Of a stretch of DNA of 64,000 bases, positions 34,732 through 46,148 are shown piece after piece (the first letter of the stretch is position 1; each line of letters begins with the position of its first letter). The notes beneath the pieces are model-generated. The model had not been told where the DNA came from, made no database searches, and worked only from the letters and a program-made list of their open reading frames with translations. The position numbers and the translations under genes were made by a program. Origin of the DNA: Blumeriella jaapii (taxonomy: Eukaryota > Ascomycota > Leotiomycetes > Helotiales > Drepanopezizaceae). The DNA lies in contig VWND01000089.1 in NCBI GenBank assembly GCA_009599575.1, forward strand, positions 153,386-217,385, written 5' to 3'.

Positions 34732-37438
34732 ATGGACGCCTTCGCCCAGCCAGCGGCCGTTGCGCCTCCGTCGCTCGAAACACCGTCTCACCTCCACCAC
34801 CTTCACCACCTTCACCACGTCCCGACTCCGCAACTCGCAGAGCAGAGCGGCGCCGAGAGGCACAAGTCGCACGATGGGCTCCACGGGCTCAACGCGCGAT
34901 CGTGTGTGACCTGTCGCCGGCGCAAGGTCAAATGCGACAAGCAGAATCCGTGCTCGAACTGCACCAAGGCCGGCAGCACCTGTGTCATCCCAGCCCCAGG
35001 ACGGGCTCCGCGCAAGGCCCGGCAGGGCGCGAGGATTGTCAGCGAGAGGGAGGCCGAGCTGTTGAAGAGGCTGCGCAGACTGGAGGGCGTGGTGGAGGAG
35101 CTCAGCGGGCAGGCCGACGTCGAGGCGACCAAGCAGCATTCTCCGGCCAGCGACGACTCGCCCTCCAAGGAGACCGACACGGCCGAGACGAGCCATGGAA
35201 AGGAGCACGCGGTGCGCGTGGTCGGCATGGACGAGGGGAATGGGGGCCGGAAGGCCTGGATCTTGAAGGCCTTTCGAGTCGGCAACGGCCCAAGACGGAG
35301 TTCAACATGGACGAGCTACAGGCCGGTGTTGGCCGCTTGGTCGTCGATGAAGGGAAAAGCCACTATATCGCGTCTCCCTTTTGGGCCCAGATCGCGGACG
35401 AGGTATCGGAAATCAAGGATCTACTGAACGACCAAGAGTGCGAGTCCGACTCAGACATCCCGTTGTGGCCGACCCATACCGTCACGGACTCCAATCACCA
35501 GGTCCGTACGCGCGAAATCCACGTCTTCGCTGGTGCTTGAACCGTCTCCTCTCCTGTTATGCGGCCCTTCGCTACCCTGTGTCGTCTTCGCTGATTCTTG
35601 CTGCAGAGCTTCATCATGGGGTACAACAGCAGCGACGTCGGTCTCAGAAGCCTGCACCCACTTCCCTCTCAGATCCCATTCTACTGGCAAATCTTTCTCG
35701 AGAATGTGCACCCGTTGGTCATGATCCTGCATAGGCCCACCATGAATGCCGTGATCAAGGAGGTCCGAAACAACCTGAACAACTTGAGCAGAAGCACCGA
35801 GGCCTTGATGTTTTCTATCTATTTTGCAACCATCACCTCCTTGGATGCGGAAGAGGTGTGTGAGAAGACCCGATGTGACGTCGCCTCGAGTGCTAACCGT
35901 CCAAGGTGCGGAAAAACATGGGTGTCGAGAAGGATGTCCTCCTCAAGCAATATCGATTTGGCGTCGAGCAAGCCCTTGCGAGGGCAGGTTTTCTCAACAC
36001 CGAGGAAATCGTGACGGTGCAAGCTTTGGTTCTGTTTCTGGTCTGTGTTCGCAGACACGACGACAGCCGGTTTGTGTGGTCGATGACAGGTTTGGCGCTG
36101 CGAATCGCCCAGTCGTTGGGCCTGCATCGAGACGGAACCAAGTTCGGACTCACGCCCTTTGACACGGAGATGAGGCGGAGGCTCTGGTGGCAGGTATGCG
36201 CCTTGGACACGAGAGCGGCCGAAGACCATGGATCGGATCCCTCGATAACCGACTATTCGTACGACACGAAGTTTCCGCTGTCTATCAACGACGAAGACCT
36301 GGACCCTACTGCGGCCGAGCCACCCATAGAGAGATCGGGTGCCACGGAGATGACCTTCTGCCTTATCCGATACGAGATATGCAATTTGAAGAGGAAGTTG
36401 ACATATGTCCCTCCGGGACCAGGACCTTGCACATCCCACGTTGGAGACGTGTCCACGCTCGAACAAAAGGAGAAGCTAGTCCGGGAGTGCCAGGAGCACC
36501 TCGAAGCAAAGTATTTGCGGTACTGCGAGGGTGCCGGAGCTTTGTGCTGGGTTGCGGCGACGTTTGCGCGATTAATGCTCGCCAAGTTCCCGCTCGTTAT
36601 CTATCATCATTTGACCCCTCCCGGCCGGCCCAACAGTCTCGACCAAGCCACCAAGGATAGACTCTTGATCGCTTCAACCAAGCTGATCGAGCACTCTCGG
36701 GAGCTGCAATTTGAAGCCTCGACCACCCGATGGGGATGGCTGTTCCACACCTATACCCAGTGGCACGCCCTGGCTTACATTCTAGGCGAGTTGTGCATTC
36801 GGGCCAACTCTGCCATCACTGAACGCGCCTGGCGAATTATCGACGTTGAATTCTCCAAATTCTCGGTGCACGGCGGACAACAGAGCATGCTGTGGAAACC
36901 TGTGCGAAAGCTCCTGGCCAAAGCCATCCGTAAACGACAGGAAAACCTCGGGATGGGAGGGAACGACGTCGAAGACGGTGGGCAGGGAGTGCCTCGCGAA
37001 TATGTCGCGCAGCCTTCCGGAGCAGATGCCAATGCCCGCTGCCCTGGAATGGTCGCCGCAAGGCGTCAGATGGCGGAAGGAGGACTTCGTACCACTGGTC
37101 TTGTCACTCTCATGGACCCGGCCACCGCTTCGCAGAACACGTTCACCAGCAACGTGTCCATGACGCCGCCTCAGATGGTCGCTATGAATGCGGGTGCACC
37201 GCACCAGCTTCCGCTGCAGATGCAGCAACCGGATCACGGCAATCAGCAACAGCCGTGGCCCATGGATGGCAACGGGTTCTTGGATATCGACATGGGCGCC
37301 GTCGACGGGGAAATCAACTGGGACGGGTGGGAGGATTTGGTCAGGAGCTTCCAGGTGAACGCCGATAGCCACCAACCGCAAGACATTGCCCGGGTCCCGA
37401 CCTTTCGCGGCTTTGGAGGGACGGGACAGTGGGGGTGA
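34732..37438 (+). CDS. Zn2Cys6 fungal transcription factor
   Basis: Nuclear regulator of the Gal4 type. First ATG at 34732. A His/Leu repeat (HLHHLHHLHH) precedes the binuclear zinc cluster near residues 57-86 (CVTCRRRKVKCDKQNPCSNC), then a basic linker and a short Leu-rich coil (EAELLKRLRRLEGVVEEL). The middle-homology domain follows: IPFYWQIFLENVHPLVMILH, LALRIAQSLGLHRDG, MRRRLWWQVCALDTRAAE. The C-terminus is Gln/Pro/Asp-rich, as in activation domains. Exons: 34732-35211, 35295-35501, 35607-35855 and 35906-37438, 822 residues. Introns at 35502-35606 and 35856-35905 are clear. The first junction is uncertain: an 83 nt intron with a weak GTGCGC donor and CAAG acceptor, or a one-base frame break. 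Target genes unknown. Confidence 0.85.
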
Positions 37439-38151
37439 CTGCAACGACTGGATGCTGTGTTGGGGAGTAGGGGACTACATGTGCCTAGGCATCCGAAGCA
37501 TTTCTGCGCGGGTCATGAGATGATGGATCTGGCGTTACATACCTACAGTACCTACACTCGTCGCCGTCTTGAGAAAAGTCGATAGGTAGATGGCTGCATT
37601 TGGCCGGCTTGGTATTTGATAGCGTTCTGTCTTACTTCCCACCTTCTCACCTATAGTCCCGAGCTATTCCACGGCACGAGTTGGTAATGTGGTGCCTTGT
37701 GGGCCACTCTGTTGCCAAACCGTGATGTGATGATGCCGAATGAGATCTCTCGACCTCTGAAGTCAACAAAGCTTCGCCAACCGAGCTCGCTAGAGGCGGC
37801 TGGCCAGGTGGGGGCGGGCGCACGCGCCTACGTTGATGACATGGTGGCTTTCGCGGCAGCTTGCGGCCACTTCTCAGCATCGACTTTCTCCCTCGACCAT
37901 GCCAGCCAGAACACCCACAACACCACAACCACCACATCCACAACCACGACATCCACGACATCCACGACCTCCACGTCCTCCACAACCTCCACAACCTCCA
38001 GGACTCGTCTCTGGTCGGACAACCGCCCCCCTCTCACTCCCCGTTGCGATCTCGTATAGGCTCACGCTCACATGCCTTCCGCCAACCTCAGCCGTCGGTG
38101 ATGCCATCGCGATGGCCCGGTCTTTCAGGCCTGCCCTGGAGCGCTCCCTTC
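37439..38151. other. intergenic, promoter of the EDEM-like gene
   Basis: Contains an ACCACAACC/ATCCACGAC repeat tract at about 37910-38005 just upstream of the EDEM-like ATG. The frame stays open there, but the sequence is low complexity and precedes the signal peptide. Confidence 0.45.
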
Positions 38152-41100
38152 ATGGATAGTCCACGGTCGACGTTGTTTCTGCTGGGCCTCTTCTCGATAT
38201 GGCTGGCAGTAGCCAGCGCCATGTCGCCCGCGCGGATCGCGGAGCTGCGTCAGGAAACGGTGGAGATGTTCTACCACGGCTTCGACAACTACATGAATGT
38301 CGCATTCCCGGAAGACGAGGTAACAGATCTCCCGCCTCCGTACGGACTGGCGTGTGCGCTGACGGTGGTGAAGCTGCGTCCCATTTCGTGCGTGCCCTTG
38401 ACGCGGGATTCCCGCAATCCGCGGAATGTCGAGCTGAATGACGTCCTGGGCAACTACTCTCTCACCCTCATTGACAGCCTGTCGACTCTTGCGATCCTCG
38501 CCTCGGCGCCTCCAGACCGATCGGGGACCGGGCGCAAGGCCCTGCGGGACTTTCAGGACGGCGTGGCGTCGTTGGTGTTGCAGTACGGGGACGGCACCGG
38601 CGGACCTTCTGGCCAAGGACTGCGAGCGCGCGGCTTTGATGTCGATAGCAAGGTCCAGGTCTTCGAGACCGTGATCCGCGGGGTCGGCGGCTTGGTGAGC
38701 GCGCACTTGTTCGCGGCGGGAGAGCTGCCCATACATGGATACACACCTCGAAAGGCGGCTGGGTCGAAACGCAAGCTGCAGAAGGGCGAGATACCGGCTC
38801 TGGCGTGGCCGAATGGGTTCAAGTACGACGGGCAGCTGCTCCGACTGGCTTTGGATCTGGGCGAGCGCCTCCTGCCTGCCTTCTACACGGCGACGGGTAT
38901 GCCGTATCCGAGGGTTAACCTGCGACATGGCATCCCATTCTACCAGAACTCCCCCTTGAATCAGAACTCGGACCCGGATGACTACGTTCATGAAGGGGGC
39001 CCGGAAATCACAGAGACGTGCAGTGCCGGAGCTGGTAGTTTGGTGCTGGAATTCACTGTTCTGAGTCGCTTGACTGGCGATGTCAGGTTCGAGCAGCTGG
39101 GGAAACGAGCCTTCTGGGCCGTCTGGGCAAGAAGAAGCGATATTGGACTCATCGGGGCTGGTGTTGACGCCGAGAATGGCCAATGGATCGCGCCTTATGC
39201 AGGCATTGGAGCCGGAGCGGACAGCTTCTTTGAATATGCCCTGAAAACGCACATCCTGCTCTCTGGACACGCGCAGCCCAATCTGACGGCCCCTTTTCGG
39301 GAGCCGCGTGGATCTTGGCTGGATCCGAATTCGATCCACAGCCCCTTGAGCGTGGAAGAGAATTCCTCCGAGGCATTTCTGGCAGCGTGGCACGAAGCAC
39401 ACGCGGCTATCAAGCGGCATTTGTACAGTGGTACTCATCATCCTCATTATGTCAATGCTCACTTGACTACGGGGTCGCCACAGGCGTACTGGATCGATAG
39501 CCTGGGCGCATATTATCCGGGCCTGCTCACTTTGGCTGGCGAGGTCGAAGAGGCAATCTCGACGAACCTACTCTATACCGCCCTGTGGACACGATATGCC
39601 GCGCTGCCGGAGAGATGGTCGGTCAGGGACGGCCAGGTAGAGGGGGGTCTCGGCTGGTGGCCAGGACGTCCCGAGTTCATTGAATCAAACTATCATCTCT
39701 ACCGGGCTACGCGAGACCCCTGGTATCTTCACGTTGGGGAAATGGTGCTTGCCGATATCAAGAGTCGGTGCTGGACAAAATGTGGTTGGTCCGGGCTTCA
39801 AGACGTCCGTACGGGAGAGAAGAGCGATCGCATGGAAAGCTTCTTTCTCGGCGAGACTGCCAAGTATCTCTATCTCTTGTTCGATACGGACCATCCTCTG
39901 AATTCGCTCGACGCGGCCTACGTCTTCACAACGGAAGGCCACCCTCTGCTCATCCCGAAGGAAAAGGGCGCTCGGATGCCGAAGAGAAAAACTGCCCCGA
40001 CACAGGCCGTACGACCCTACGAAAGCGGTTTACTGAGGGACACGTGCCCAGTACCTCCATCTGCAGTCCCTCTCACGATTTCTGTAACGGCTTCTCGACC
40101 GGATATTTTTCATGCGTCAAGTTTGATCGGTTTGCATCTGATACCCAACACCCGCGCCATCGGGAGTGTGGATGATCGATGCATGGACTCGGTTGCGAAT
40201 CACACATACTATCCATGGACACTTCCTGATTCCCTCATGCCACTCGACGGAATGTGCTCCCAACTTCCTCTGAAGAACACTCTTTCTATCGAGTTTCCAG
40301 CCAGCAGCCTGGCAAACTCCGCTGCAGGCTCCAACTTCGTGTTGGGGTCTCAAGCGCTCATTCGTCTGAACGAGGGGATTCTTGTCAGAAGTCTTTCCGG
40401 GCTGAGGCTTGGCATGGTCTACGAATCCCCTTCTCCCTTTATGGCGTCCGACGGGCCTCTCTTGGAATCGTGGCGGGTTTGGAGTTTAGCCAACATGCCT
40501 CTCGGTCGTGATGAGCAGGTTTTCATCCCACGCGACGTTGTGGGCGAGATGACGGATCCCTCGTTCACACGCATCCGCGACACTATCATGGCCGACATCA
40601 TTATACAGCTCGAAAGCTCCGTCCCCGAGAGCGCTCCCAACTCTGATAGCGTTGAGGATTTTTTCGACGCCGAGTCCGACCTAGATATATATAACGAAGG
40701 CACCGGTCCTTTCTTCGAAGAATCCAGCATTACCGGCATCGCTGCCGAGTACCGAACCATCATCAACTCTCTGTTTCGACAAGTGACCTCGGCTCTGCGC
40801 GATCCTGCAGCGACTGCCATCCCCGAGCCCCAAACGGCTCCGGCATTTCGCCTGGTGCCCGTTGCTGCCATCGCTCCCACCGGCATGGGCGCAGCTCCTA
40901 TCAGAGAAGTTGTCGACGCTCCTGATCCGAACCAAAGCCTTCAATCAGAACCACTTAGTTGGTCGCGCATCTATTTTGCAGGGGAGAGCTGTGCCGGCAA
41001 GCTTCCTGACGAGGCCGCCAAGAATCACGATATCATCGTGATGCGTCGTGGTGGCTGCACCTTCACCGAGAAACTGGCCACTATTCCTAGCTTCGTGCCT

Positions 41101-41388
41101 ACTAAACAGAGCCTGAAGCTCGTCATAGTCATTTCAGGGCCGGAAGACGACGAAGAGGAGATGAATGGGCCTCCCAAGGCAGACGGGTCTCATTTGATAC
41201 GCCCGCTGTTGGATAAGGCGCAGGTTACGCCGAGCGGGCTGGTGAGACACCATCAGATTTCCATGCTGATGGTGGGCGGCGGGGAGACCACGGAATTCAT
41301 GCTCAGGAAGAGCAAGAGCGTAGGCTTGAGGAGGAGATACCATATAGAGAGTCAGGGACTGGTGGTCGGGAACATCAGGGTGGTGTAA
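38152..41388 (+). CDS. MNL1: EDEM-like GH47 mannosidase with PA domain (Mnl1/Htm1 type)
   Basis: ER degradation-enhancing alpha-mannosidase-like protein; the family trims Man8 glycans on misfolded glycoproteins and marks them for ERAD. I start at the ATG at 38152 because the signal peptide follows at once (STLFLLGLFSIWLAVASA); an ATG at 38101 is also in frame. Exons 38152-38319 and 38374-41388 give 1060 residues. The 54 nt intron has no stop. The GH47 domain fills residues 25-580: MFYHGFDNYM, NDVLGNYSLTLIDSLSTLA, ETCSAGAGSLVLEF, GADSFFEY near 337, RPEFIESNYHLYRATRDPWY near 487, and the Ca-site loop VFTTEGHPL near 574. A protease-associated domain lies at about 915-975. The region between is family-typical but divergent. 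The C-terminus is not KDEL-like. Confidence 0.9.
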   Translation: MDSPRSTLFLLGLFSIWLAVASAMSPARIAELRQETVEMFYHGFDNYMNVAFPEDEVTDLPPPYGLACALTVVKLRPISCVPLTRDSRNPRNVELNDVLGNYSLTLIDSLSTLAILASAPPDRSGTGRKALRDFQDGVASLVLQYGDGTGGPSGQGLRARGFDVDSKVQVFETVIRGVGGLVSAHLFAAGELPIHGYTPRKAAGSKRKLQKGEIPALAWPNGFKYDGQLLRLALDLGERLLPAFYTATGMPYPRVNLRHGIPFYQNSPLNQNSDPDDYVHEGGPEITETCSAGAGSLVLEFTVLSRLTGDVRFEQLGKRAFWAVWARRSDIGLIGAGVDAENGQWIAPYAGIGAGADSFFEYALKTHILLSGHAQPNLTAPFREPRGSWLDPNSIHSPLSVEENSSEAFLAAWHEAHAAIKRHLYSGTHHPHYVNAHLTTGSPQAYWIDSLGAYYPGLLTLAGEVEEAISTNLLYTALWTRYAALPERWSVRDGQVEGGLGWWPGRPEFIESNYHLYRATRDPWYLHVGEMVLADIKSRCWTKCGWSGLQDVRTGEKSDRMESFFLGETAKYLYLLFDTDHPLNSLDAAYVFTTEGHPLLIPKEKGARMPKRKTAPTQAVRPYESGLLRDTCPVPPSAVPLTISVTASRPDIFHASSLIGLHLIPNTRAIGSVDDRCMDSVANHTYYPWTLPDSLMPLDGMCSQLPLKNTLSIEFPASSLANSAAGSNFVLGSQALIRLNEGILVRSLSGLRLGMVYESPSPFMASDGPLLESWRVWSLANMPLGRDEQVFIPRDVVGEMTDPSFTRIRDTIMADIIIQLESSVPESAPNSDSVEDFFDAESDLDIYNEGTGPFFEESSITGIAAEYRTIINSLFRQVTSALRDPAATAIPEPQTAPAFRLVPVAAIAPTGMGAAPIREVVDAPDPNQSLQSEPLSWSRIYFAGESCAGKLPDEAAKNHDIIVMRRGGCTFTEKLATIPSFVPTKQSLKLVIVISGPEDDEEEMNGPPKADGSHLIRPLLDKAQVTPSGLVRHHQISMLMVGGGETTEFMLRKSKSVGLRRRYHIESQGLVVGNIRVV

Positions 41389-41509
41389 TTCTGGAAATGC
41401 ATTGGCTAGGCGTTGGGGGTTTTGTACATCTGCTAGTTTGATACCTCTGCCACATCTCATGAAAAGACGGTCTGCCGGCTTCTGATCTCTCTCTCTGTCT
41501 GACGTCTCT

Positions 41510-41519
41510 GTTTGTTTGT

Positions 41520-41571
<52 letters not shown>

Positions 41572-41605
41572 TTGTTTGTTTGTTTGCTTGCTTGCTCGCT
41601 TGTCA
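41510..41605 (+). repeat. GCTT/GTTT tetranucleotide tract
   Basis: TTTG units flank a long run of GCTT units on both sides. Confidence 0.9.
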
Positions 41606-42252
41606 TCCGTACTATACTCATTGCTCGTGACCCGATGAGCATCACAGTAGCTAGCGCCGCCGCCACTGCTCCGTCCACGCTCAGTAGTGCCAGCCATGTT
41701 ACTGGTACTTACTACCCCTTCTTTTGCACCGTCTCGTCAACAGCACGCTTCCACACACACACACCACACACCACACACCACTCTCCAACGCGAGCTGTAC
41801 CCCCGCTAGCTGGTTATCTCAAGCATACCTCACCCTCTCGTCCTCTCATCCCCCTGCTCCTCCCCCTCTCCTGAGCCGCAACGCAACTCTCTCTCTCCAC
41901 ACACACGCTCATCTTTCATCCCATCCACACGCTTCTCTCCCCCCTCTTTCCGTCCTTACTCGCCAGCACAAACATGTCCTTGCGACAGTCGCGCGCCGTG
42001 CGGCGTCGGCGTCGTCGTCACCCCGCCGCCGTACATGGCACGGCCGCCCGGCGCGCTGTGCAGATGGCGATCGCCGTGGCGGGATGCCGCAGACGGTGTG
42101 GTGTGGAAGGGCCGAAGGGCCGTACGGGGACGGGAATGTCAGTCCAGACTGGTGCGGAAAGGAAAAAAGGGGAGAGAAGGAAGGGATCTGGGCTCCTGGG
42201 GACAGACAGGGTGGGAGGGCAGAGACGTCCTTTCTACTGGCTCTGCACGCGC

Positions 42253-42255
<3 letters not shown>

Positions 42256-42306
<51 letters not shown>
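42256..42306 (+). repeat. AG dinucleotide microsatellite
   Basis: Roughly 24 AG units, almost uninterrupted. Confidence 0.95.
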
Positions 42307-42309
<3 letters not shown>

Positions 42310-42423
42310 TAAATAGATGGTGCTGGATGCGTGTCTGGCATGTTCGAGATCCAGGGGAGTGGGGACAGGGACTCTGCTTTGGCTGTGTGGCAGAGAAAAG
42401 GGGAGGTTGGGAGAGGTTTCGTC

Positions 42424-42428
42424 TTTTC

Positions 42429-42460
<32 letters not shown>

Positions 42461-42463
42461 TTC
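42424..42463 (+). repeat. TTTC tetranucleotide microsatellite
   Basis: Eight or more TTTC units. Confidence 0.9.
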
Positions 42464-44084
42464 TCGGGAACAGACACCACAGCGTTATGCCAGCGTGGGC
42501 CTCTCCGGCTGGTTTTTATTTTCATCGGGGCCTGGGAGCGTGGGAGCGTGGATGCAGAGGGGTTTCTGTGAGATGGTTGGAGATAGCTCTTTACATGTGT
42601 TAGAGAGATGGGGAGACGACAGCTTGCAGACAGCTTCCCTCTCGACTCTGCATTTCGTACGTAGAAGGAACACCCTTTACCTAGGTATCTAGGTACTATA
42701 CATGTTCTGCATCCTGCATCTGAGATCAGACATTGACATATCGTGGAGGACCAACTAGTCTCCGATACAACAACGTTGAGATTGAGAGAGACATGGATTG
42801 CACATCTTGATGACACAAACTCCGTGGCTGGCAGAGGACAAGTCGTCAGAGCTAGACGAGAGGGTGTATATAAGGGATACAGTCTAACGCCCAGGAGGAG
42901 GCCGCTCGAGAGCAGATGTTAGAGACCGCAGGCAACGTTGTTCTGGATTTGCTTTACGGCTAGAAGAGCTAGACATGGAGAAAGCGCCCTCTATGCTGTC
43001 ACAACAAGGCCTGTCCTGCAGGCCGGACGTGTAAAATTCCAAAAATGGGGTTTTTATATAACAAGTCCATTCCAATAGGAGGTTGTAAAAACGGTATAGC
43101 TGCCTGTCTCTGTAGTGATGGTCTATCTGATAGCTTGTACTAGGTCAAGTTGGAAAAGGGCCTTGACCGAGGAGTTCGATAGCGCTTGATCTTTGTAAGC
43201 TAAGACGAATTGGCACTTGGACTTCGTCTGATTCAGAAGCAGAAGAATCTTCTAACGCTCTAGACTGGGATATGAAACTCCGAGAATCGCTTACTGAGCG
43301 GGGTGTTACCCACACGTTGCAAAATCGTCGGTTTCGCTCTTGCGCCCCAGTACTGGCCAGCGGCAAAATACCACGCAAACCACCCGCCGATGCTGGTTCC
43401 TCACCATCCGCAGCCGACGCCCACGATCCCCCCATCGCCAGCACAGTCACACAGGGAAGAAGCAGCACCAAAACCTTCCTCACCAACCAACACAAGCTCC
43501 GCGCTACTTCTCCCTATTTCGCCCGAGCCGTCACCCTCTGCTCTCGTTCTTGGAGATAAGGAACTCGTGAAGATAGGGGTGAGGACTAGGAGTGGAAGTT
43601 TGCTGAGGATACACTGCATGCGGTGGCTTGGGAAACAGTGTTTTTGCGGAACTGGGGCTGGTAGATGTCGCAGAGGTGGCGCTGGAGAGGGCGTTGCGGC
43701 CTTGGGCGAGGAGGGAGCTCGGTACTGGCTTGTCTTTGTGAGAAGGCAAAGCAAGCTAGGCGGGATAAGCACTGATTTACACGACAGGATGCAGCAGAAA
43801 AGACCGAGGCTGGATGAGTCGAAGGGCATCGTAAGCCGCTTAGATTGGAAGAGCCGGAAAGTTGGTGCCCTTATCCTTAGTGTCATCGCATTCTGTGCTA
43901 GGATATCAAATGCGAAAACTTGGGCCTTGGTTAAGATATACTTATGGCATTACGATATAAGTATGTCTTCTAAGAGGCTTTGATGCGTCGAAGAAGCGAG
44001 CACGGAAACAAGCACGGATTAGATATCAAGGTGGCCGACGTCTTGAATGCTTCTGCTTCTGCTTCTCTTTAAAGAGTGTAACGG

Positions 44085-45587
44085 CTACTCGTAATCACTG
44101 CCGCTGACATCCGGCTCACTCTCGCCGCCACCACCCTCATGGATCATGGCATCGAGCGCATCCGTTTCCTGCGCCAAGAGCGGTGCTCTCTCGCCCTTCC
44201 GCCTAGAATAATGGCCGATCACACTGATCGCCACAGTGCTCAGGCCGTGTACGAAGGTGCTTCCGAGCACCACAAAGCAGATCACTGGCCACACCAACTC
44301 GATCGCCATGTCCTTATTGCTGAAGGGAGGAGTCAGCTTCCGCGGCTTGGCCCAGGGGACAGAAGTCCCATTCTCCAGCTCAGCTCTTGCTTCCATGGCG
44401 AGGAACAATGCCCCGACGCCCATAGGCCCGAAGTGGCCACAAAACAGGGCTTCGCGGTAGGTTCGGACGTCGGGGATGAAACGCTTCATCGCCAGCACGA
44501 TGGGGATCCGGCGAAAGAGTAGCACCAGTACGAGGAACAAGCAGAGTTGCCAGACGCCGCAATGAGGAGTGATCTCTCGAGGGACGAAAGTCTTCCATGG
44601 TATGATAGAGCCGAAGAAGACGAACATGCTGCTGTTAAGGATCAGATCGATGATTGTCGGGAATGGGGCTTCTTTCGTCTTTTTGGAGAACCAGCCATCG
44701 TGCGCAAAGCCTACGCCAGCTCCGAACGCAACTAGAAAGTCGTCAGTGCCGAGTGTTGACCCGACGCCGACGCAGAGCATGGCCAAGAGGAGGTAGAAAA
44801 CGACGAATGAGGGTCTTGAAATATAGCGTCGTTGGTCTGAGAAGCGGAGAAGTCTGTTGGCAGCGTTGCCGATGGCCATGCCCACAACAATGCCAAACAG
44901 GCATTGCCAGAGGACCGTGATGAGAAACCACTCCTTGACCGCTTCGCGTGTATCGTGGGGGTAGTTGAGGGCCACCAAGCCGATGTAGAGGAAGGGGAAG
45001 GATACCCCGTCGTTGCAGGCCGATTCCGCTGATAGGAGATGCTTGAGCCGTTTGGGCACTCTTTCGCTGAAGCGCGACTTGGAGAGGACACTTGCTGCGA
45101 GGACGGGATCCGTGGGTGACAGGCAAGCTCCAATGATCATGGCGGCGGGGATAGAACACTGAAAGATGGCATAGGCAAAGGCTGCTGTGACAGCCCACGA
45201 AAAGGCCATAATCGGTCCCAGAAAGTAGAGAACTGATTGCCAATGCCGTCCGAAGTAGAGCTTGGGCAGCTCGATCCCGACTGCGAAACATTGAATGCTG
45301 ACTATGACTCGAGTGATTTCCTGTAGAATCTCATCGTTCATACCCCATTGACGTGGGGCGATGAATTTCAGGACATGCGGCCCAAGAATGATGCCGTACA
45401 AAACTGCCAATGGGGGTTCTGTGTTCAGTTAGTTAGCTTTTCCGCAATTTTCAGCGATGAAGGCTTTCTCACCAGACAGATGGAGATTGTTTCTGATGAA
45501 GATGGAGAAAAGAGCGTAGATGATCAGAAAAATCGAGATCGTGAGATAGGCGAGATGGGGAGCCGTCGGCTCTAGTTGATCCCACAT
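44085..45587 (-). CDS. NHA1: Na+/H+ antiporter, CPA1 / Nha1 family
   Basis: Membrane cation/proton exchanger that exports Na+ (and often K+) in exchange for H+. Start ATG at 45587 (MWDQLEPTAPHLAYLTISIF). Exons 45473-45587 and 44085-45418 with a 54 nt intron (GTGAGA...CAG, GCTAAC branch); 482 residues. About twelve hydrophobic segments are visible. Signature stretches are LAVLYGIILGPHVL, GACLSPTDPVLAASVL with the conserved TDP, the ND pair in SACNDGVSFPFLYIGLVAL, GTDDFLVAFGAGVGFAHDGW and HFGPMGVGALF. It ends soon after the last membrane segment with a short acidic tail (SEPDVSGSDYE). Yeast Nha1 has a very long regulatory C-terminus that is missing here, so it may be a short paralogue. The promoter carries three 36-bp repeats. 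Confidence 0.88.
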
Positions 45588-46148
45588 GCTGCTTGCTGGC
45601 TGCACAATTCGAGTCGACGATATCGGAGGGGCTGATATGCTGGAGGTTCCCGATTCCGTTGCAGCCGTCAAAGTCTTTGAGCGGTTCGAGGCTCGAGGTT
45701 GTCGAGATTGTCGAGAGAGATGTAGAGAATCAAAAGGCCAAAATGGTGTCGAGCTCGAAGTCAAGTCATCATGGAAAAGGTCGCAAGCGTTTGCAATGAT
45801 GTCACTGCGGGTCACATGACCCTATCGACTGGTGCCTTCTTGTTGAGTCACATGACCGTCTCGACACGTGCCTCTTTATACGGTCACATGACCGCCCCGA
45901 CACTTGCCTCCTCGTGGAGCCGCATTGCTTCTGGGCTATTGGATGCGGAGGTCGTATTGGCAAATGCAGCGACTTTGCCGTGTTGCTGCAATGAGCGGAT
46001 CGAGTGCGAATCTGAGCCAGCAACGATGACTTCGACATCTCGCCCGACTAGTGCCGAAATGTGGTGTCTCTAACAAGAAATCCGAAGGCCTCGCCACAGC
46101 AGGTGAAATGCCTCCAGACGTGGTCCAGTCCCGACGATAGCAGCTCGG
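45588..46148. promoter_or_regulatory. antiporter promoter region with repeats
   Basis: Lies between the antiporter ATG and the PEX2 stop. The 36-bp repeat is listed separately. A CACGTG occurs at about 45865. No coding region is believed here, although one frame stays open across the repeat. Confidence 0.45.
45811..45918 (+). repeat. three 36-bp tandem repeats with GTCACATGAC
   Basis: GTCACATGAC occurs exactly at 45811, 45847 and 45883, each followed by a partly conserved C-rich block (CGACTGGTGCC, CGACACGTGCC, CGACACTTGCC). Spacing is exactly 36 bp. The array sits about 225-330 bases upstream of the antiporter ATG. Confidence 0.85.

Larger units (their letters stand above)
41389..44084. other. 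long repeat-rich intergenic region
   Basis: Holds microsatellites and short open stretches without domains. One at 41974-42312 follows a CT-rich leader but runs into an Arg/Glu dipeptide tract made by the AG microsatellite. Another (minus, 43145-43495) starts with a signal-peptide-like run (VRKVLVLLLPCVTVLA) but has no recognisable mature part. Neither is strong enough to call a gene. The TACCTAGGTA-like motif is at 42678-42696. Confidence 0.4.

Noticed and set aside
43145..43495. Minus-strand 116-codon frame with a signal-peptide-like start
   Set aside because: Hydrophobic N-terminus is suggestive, but the remainder has no Cys pattern, domain or gene-like context.
45771..46073. 100-codon frame across the 36-bp repeats
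   Set aside because: The 36-bp unit is a multiple of three, so the frame stays open; it lies in the antiporter promoter and reads as repeated non-domain sequence.
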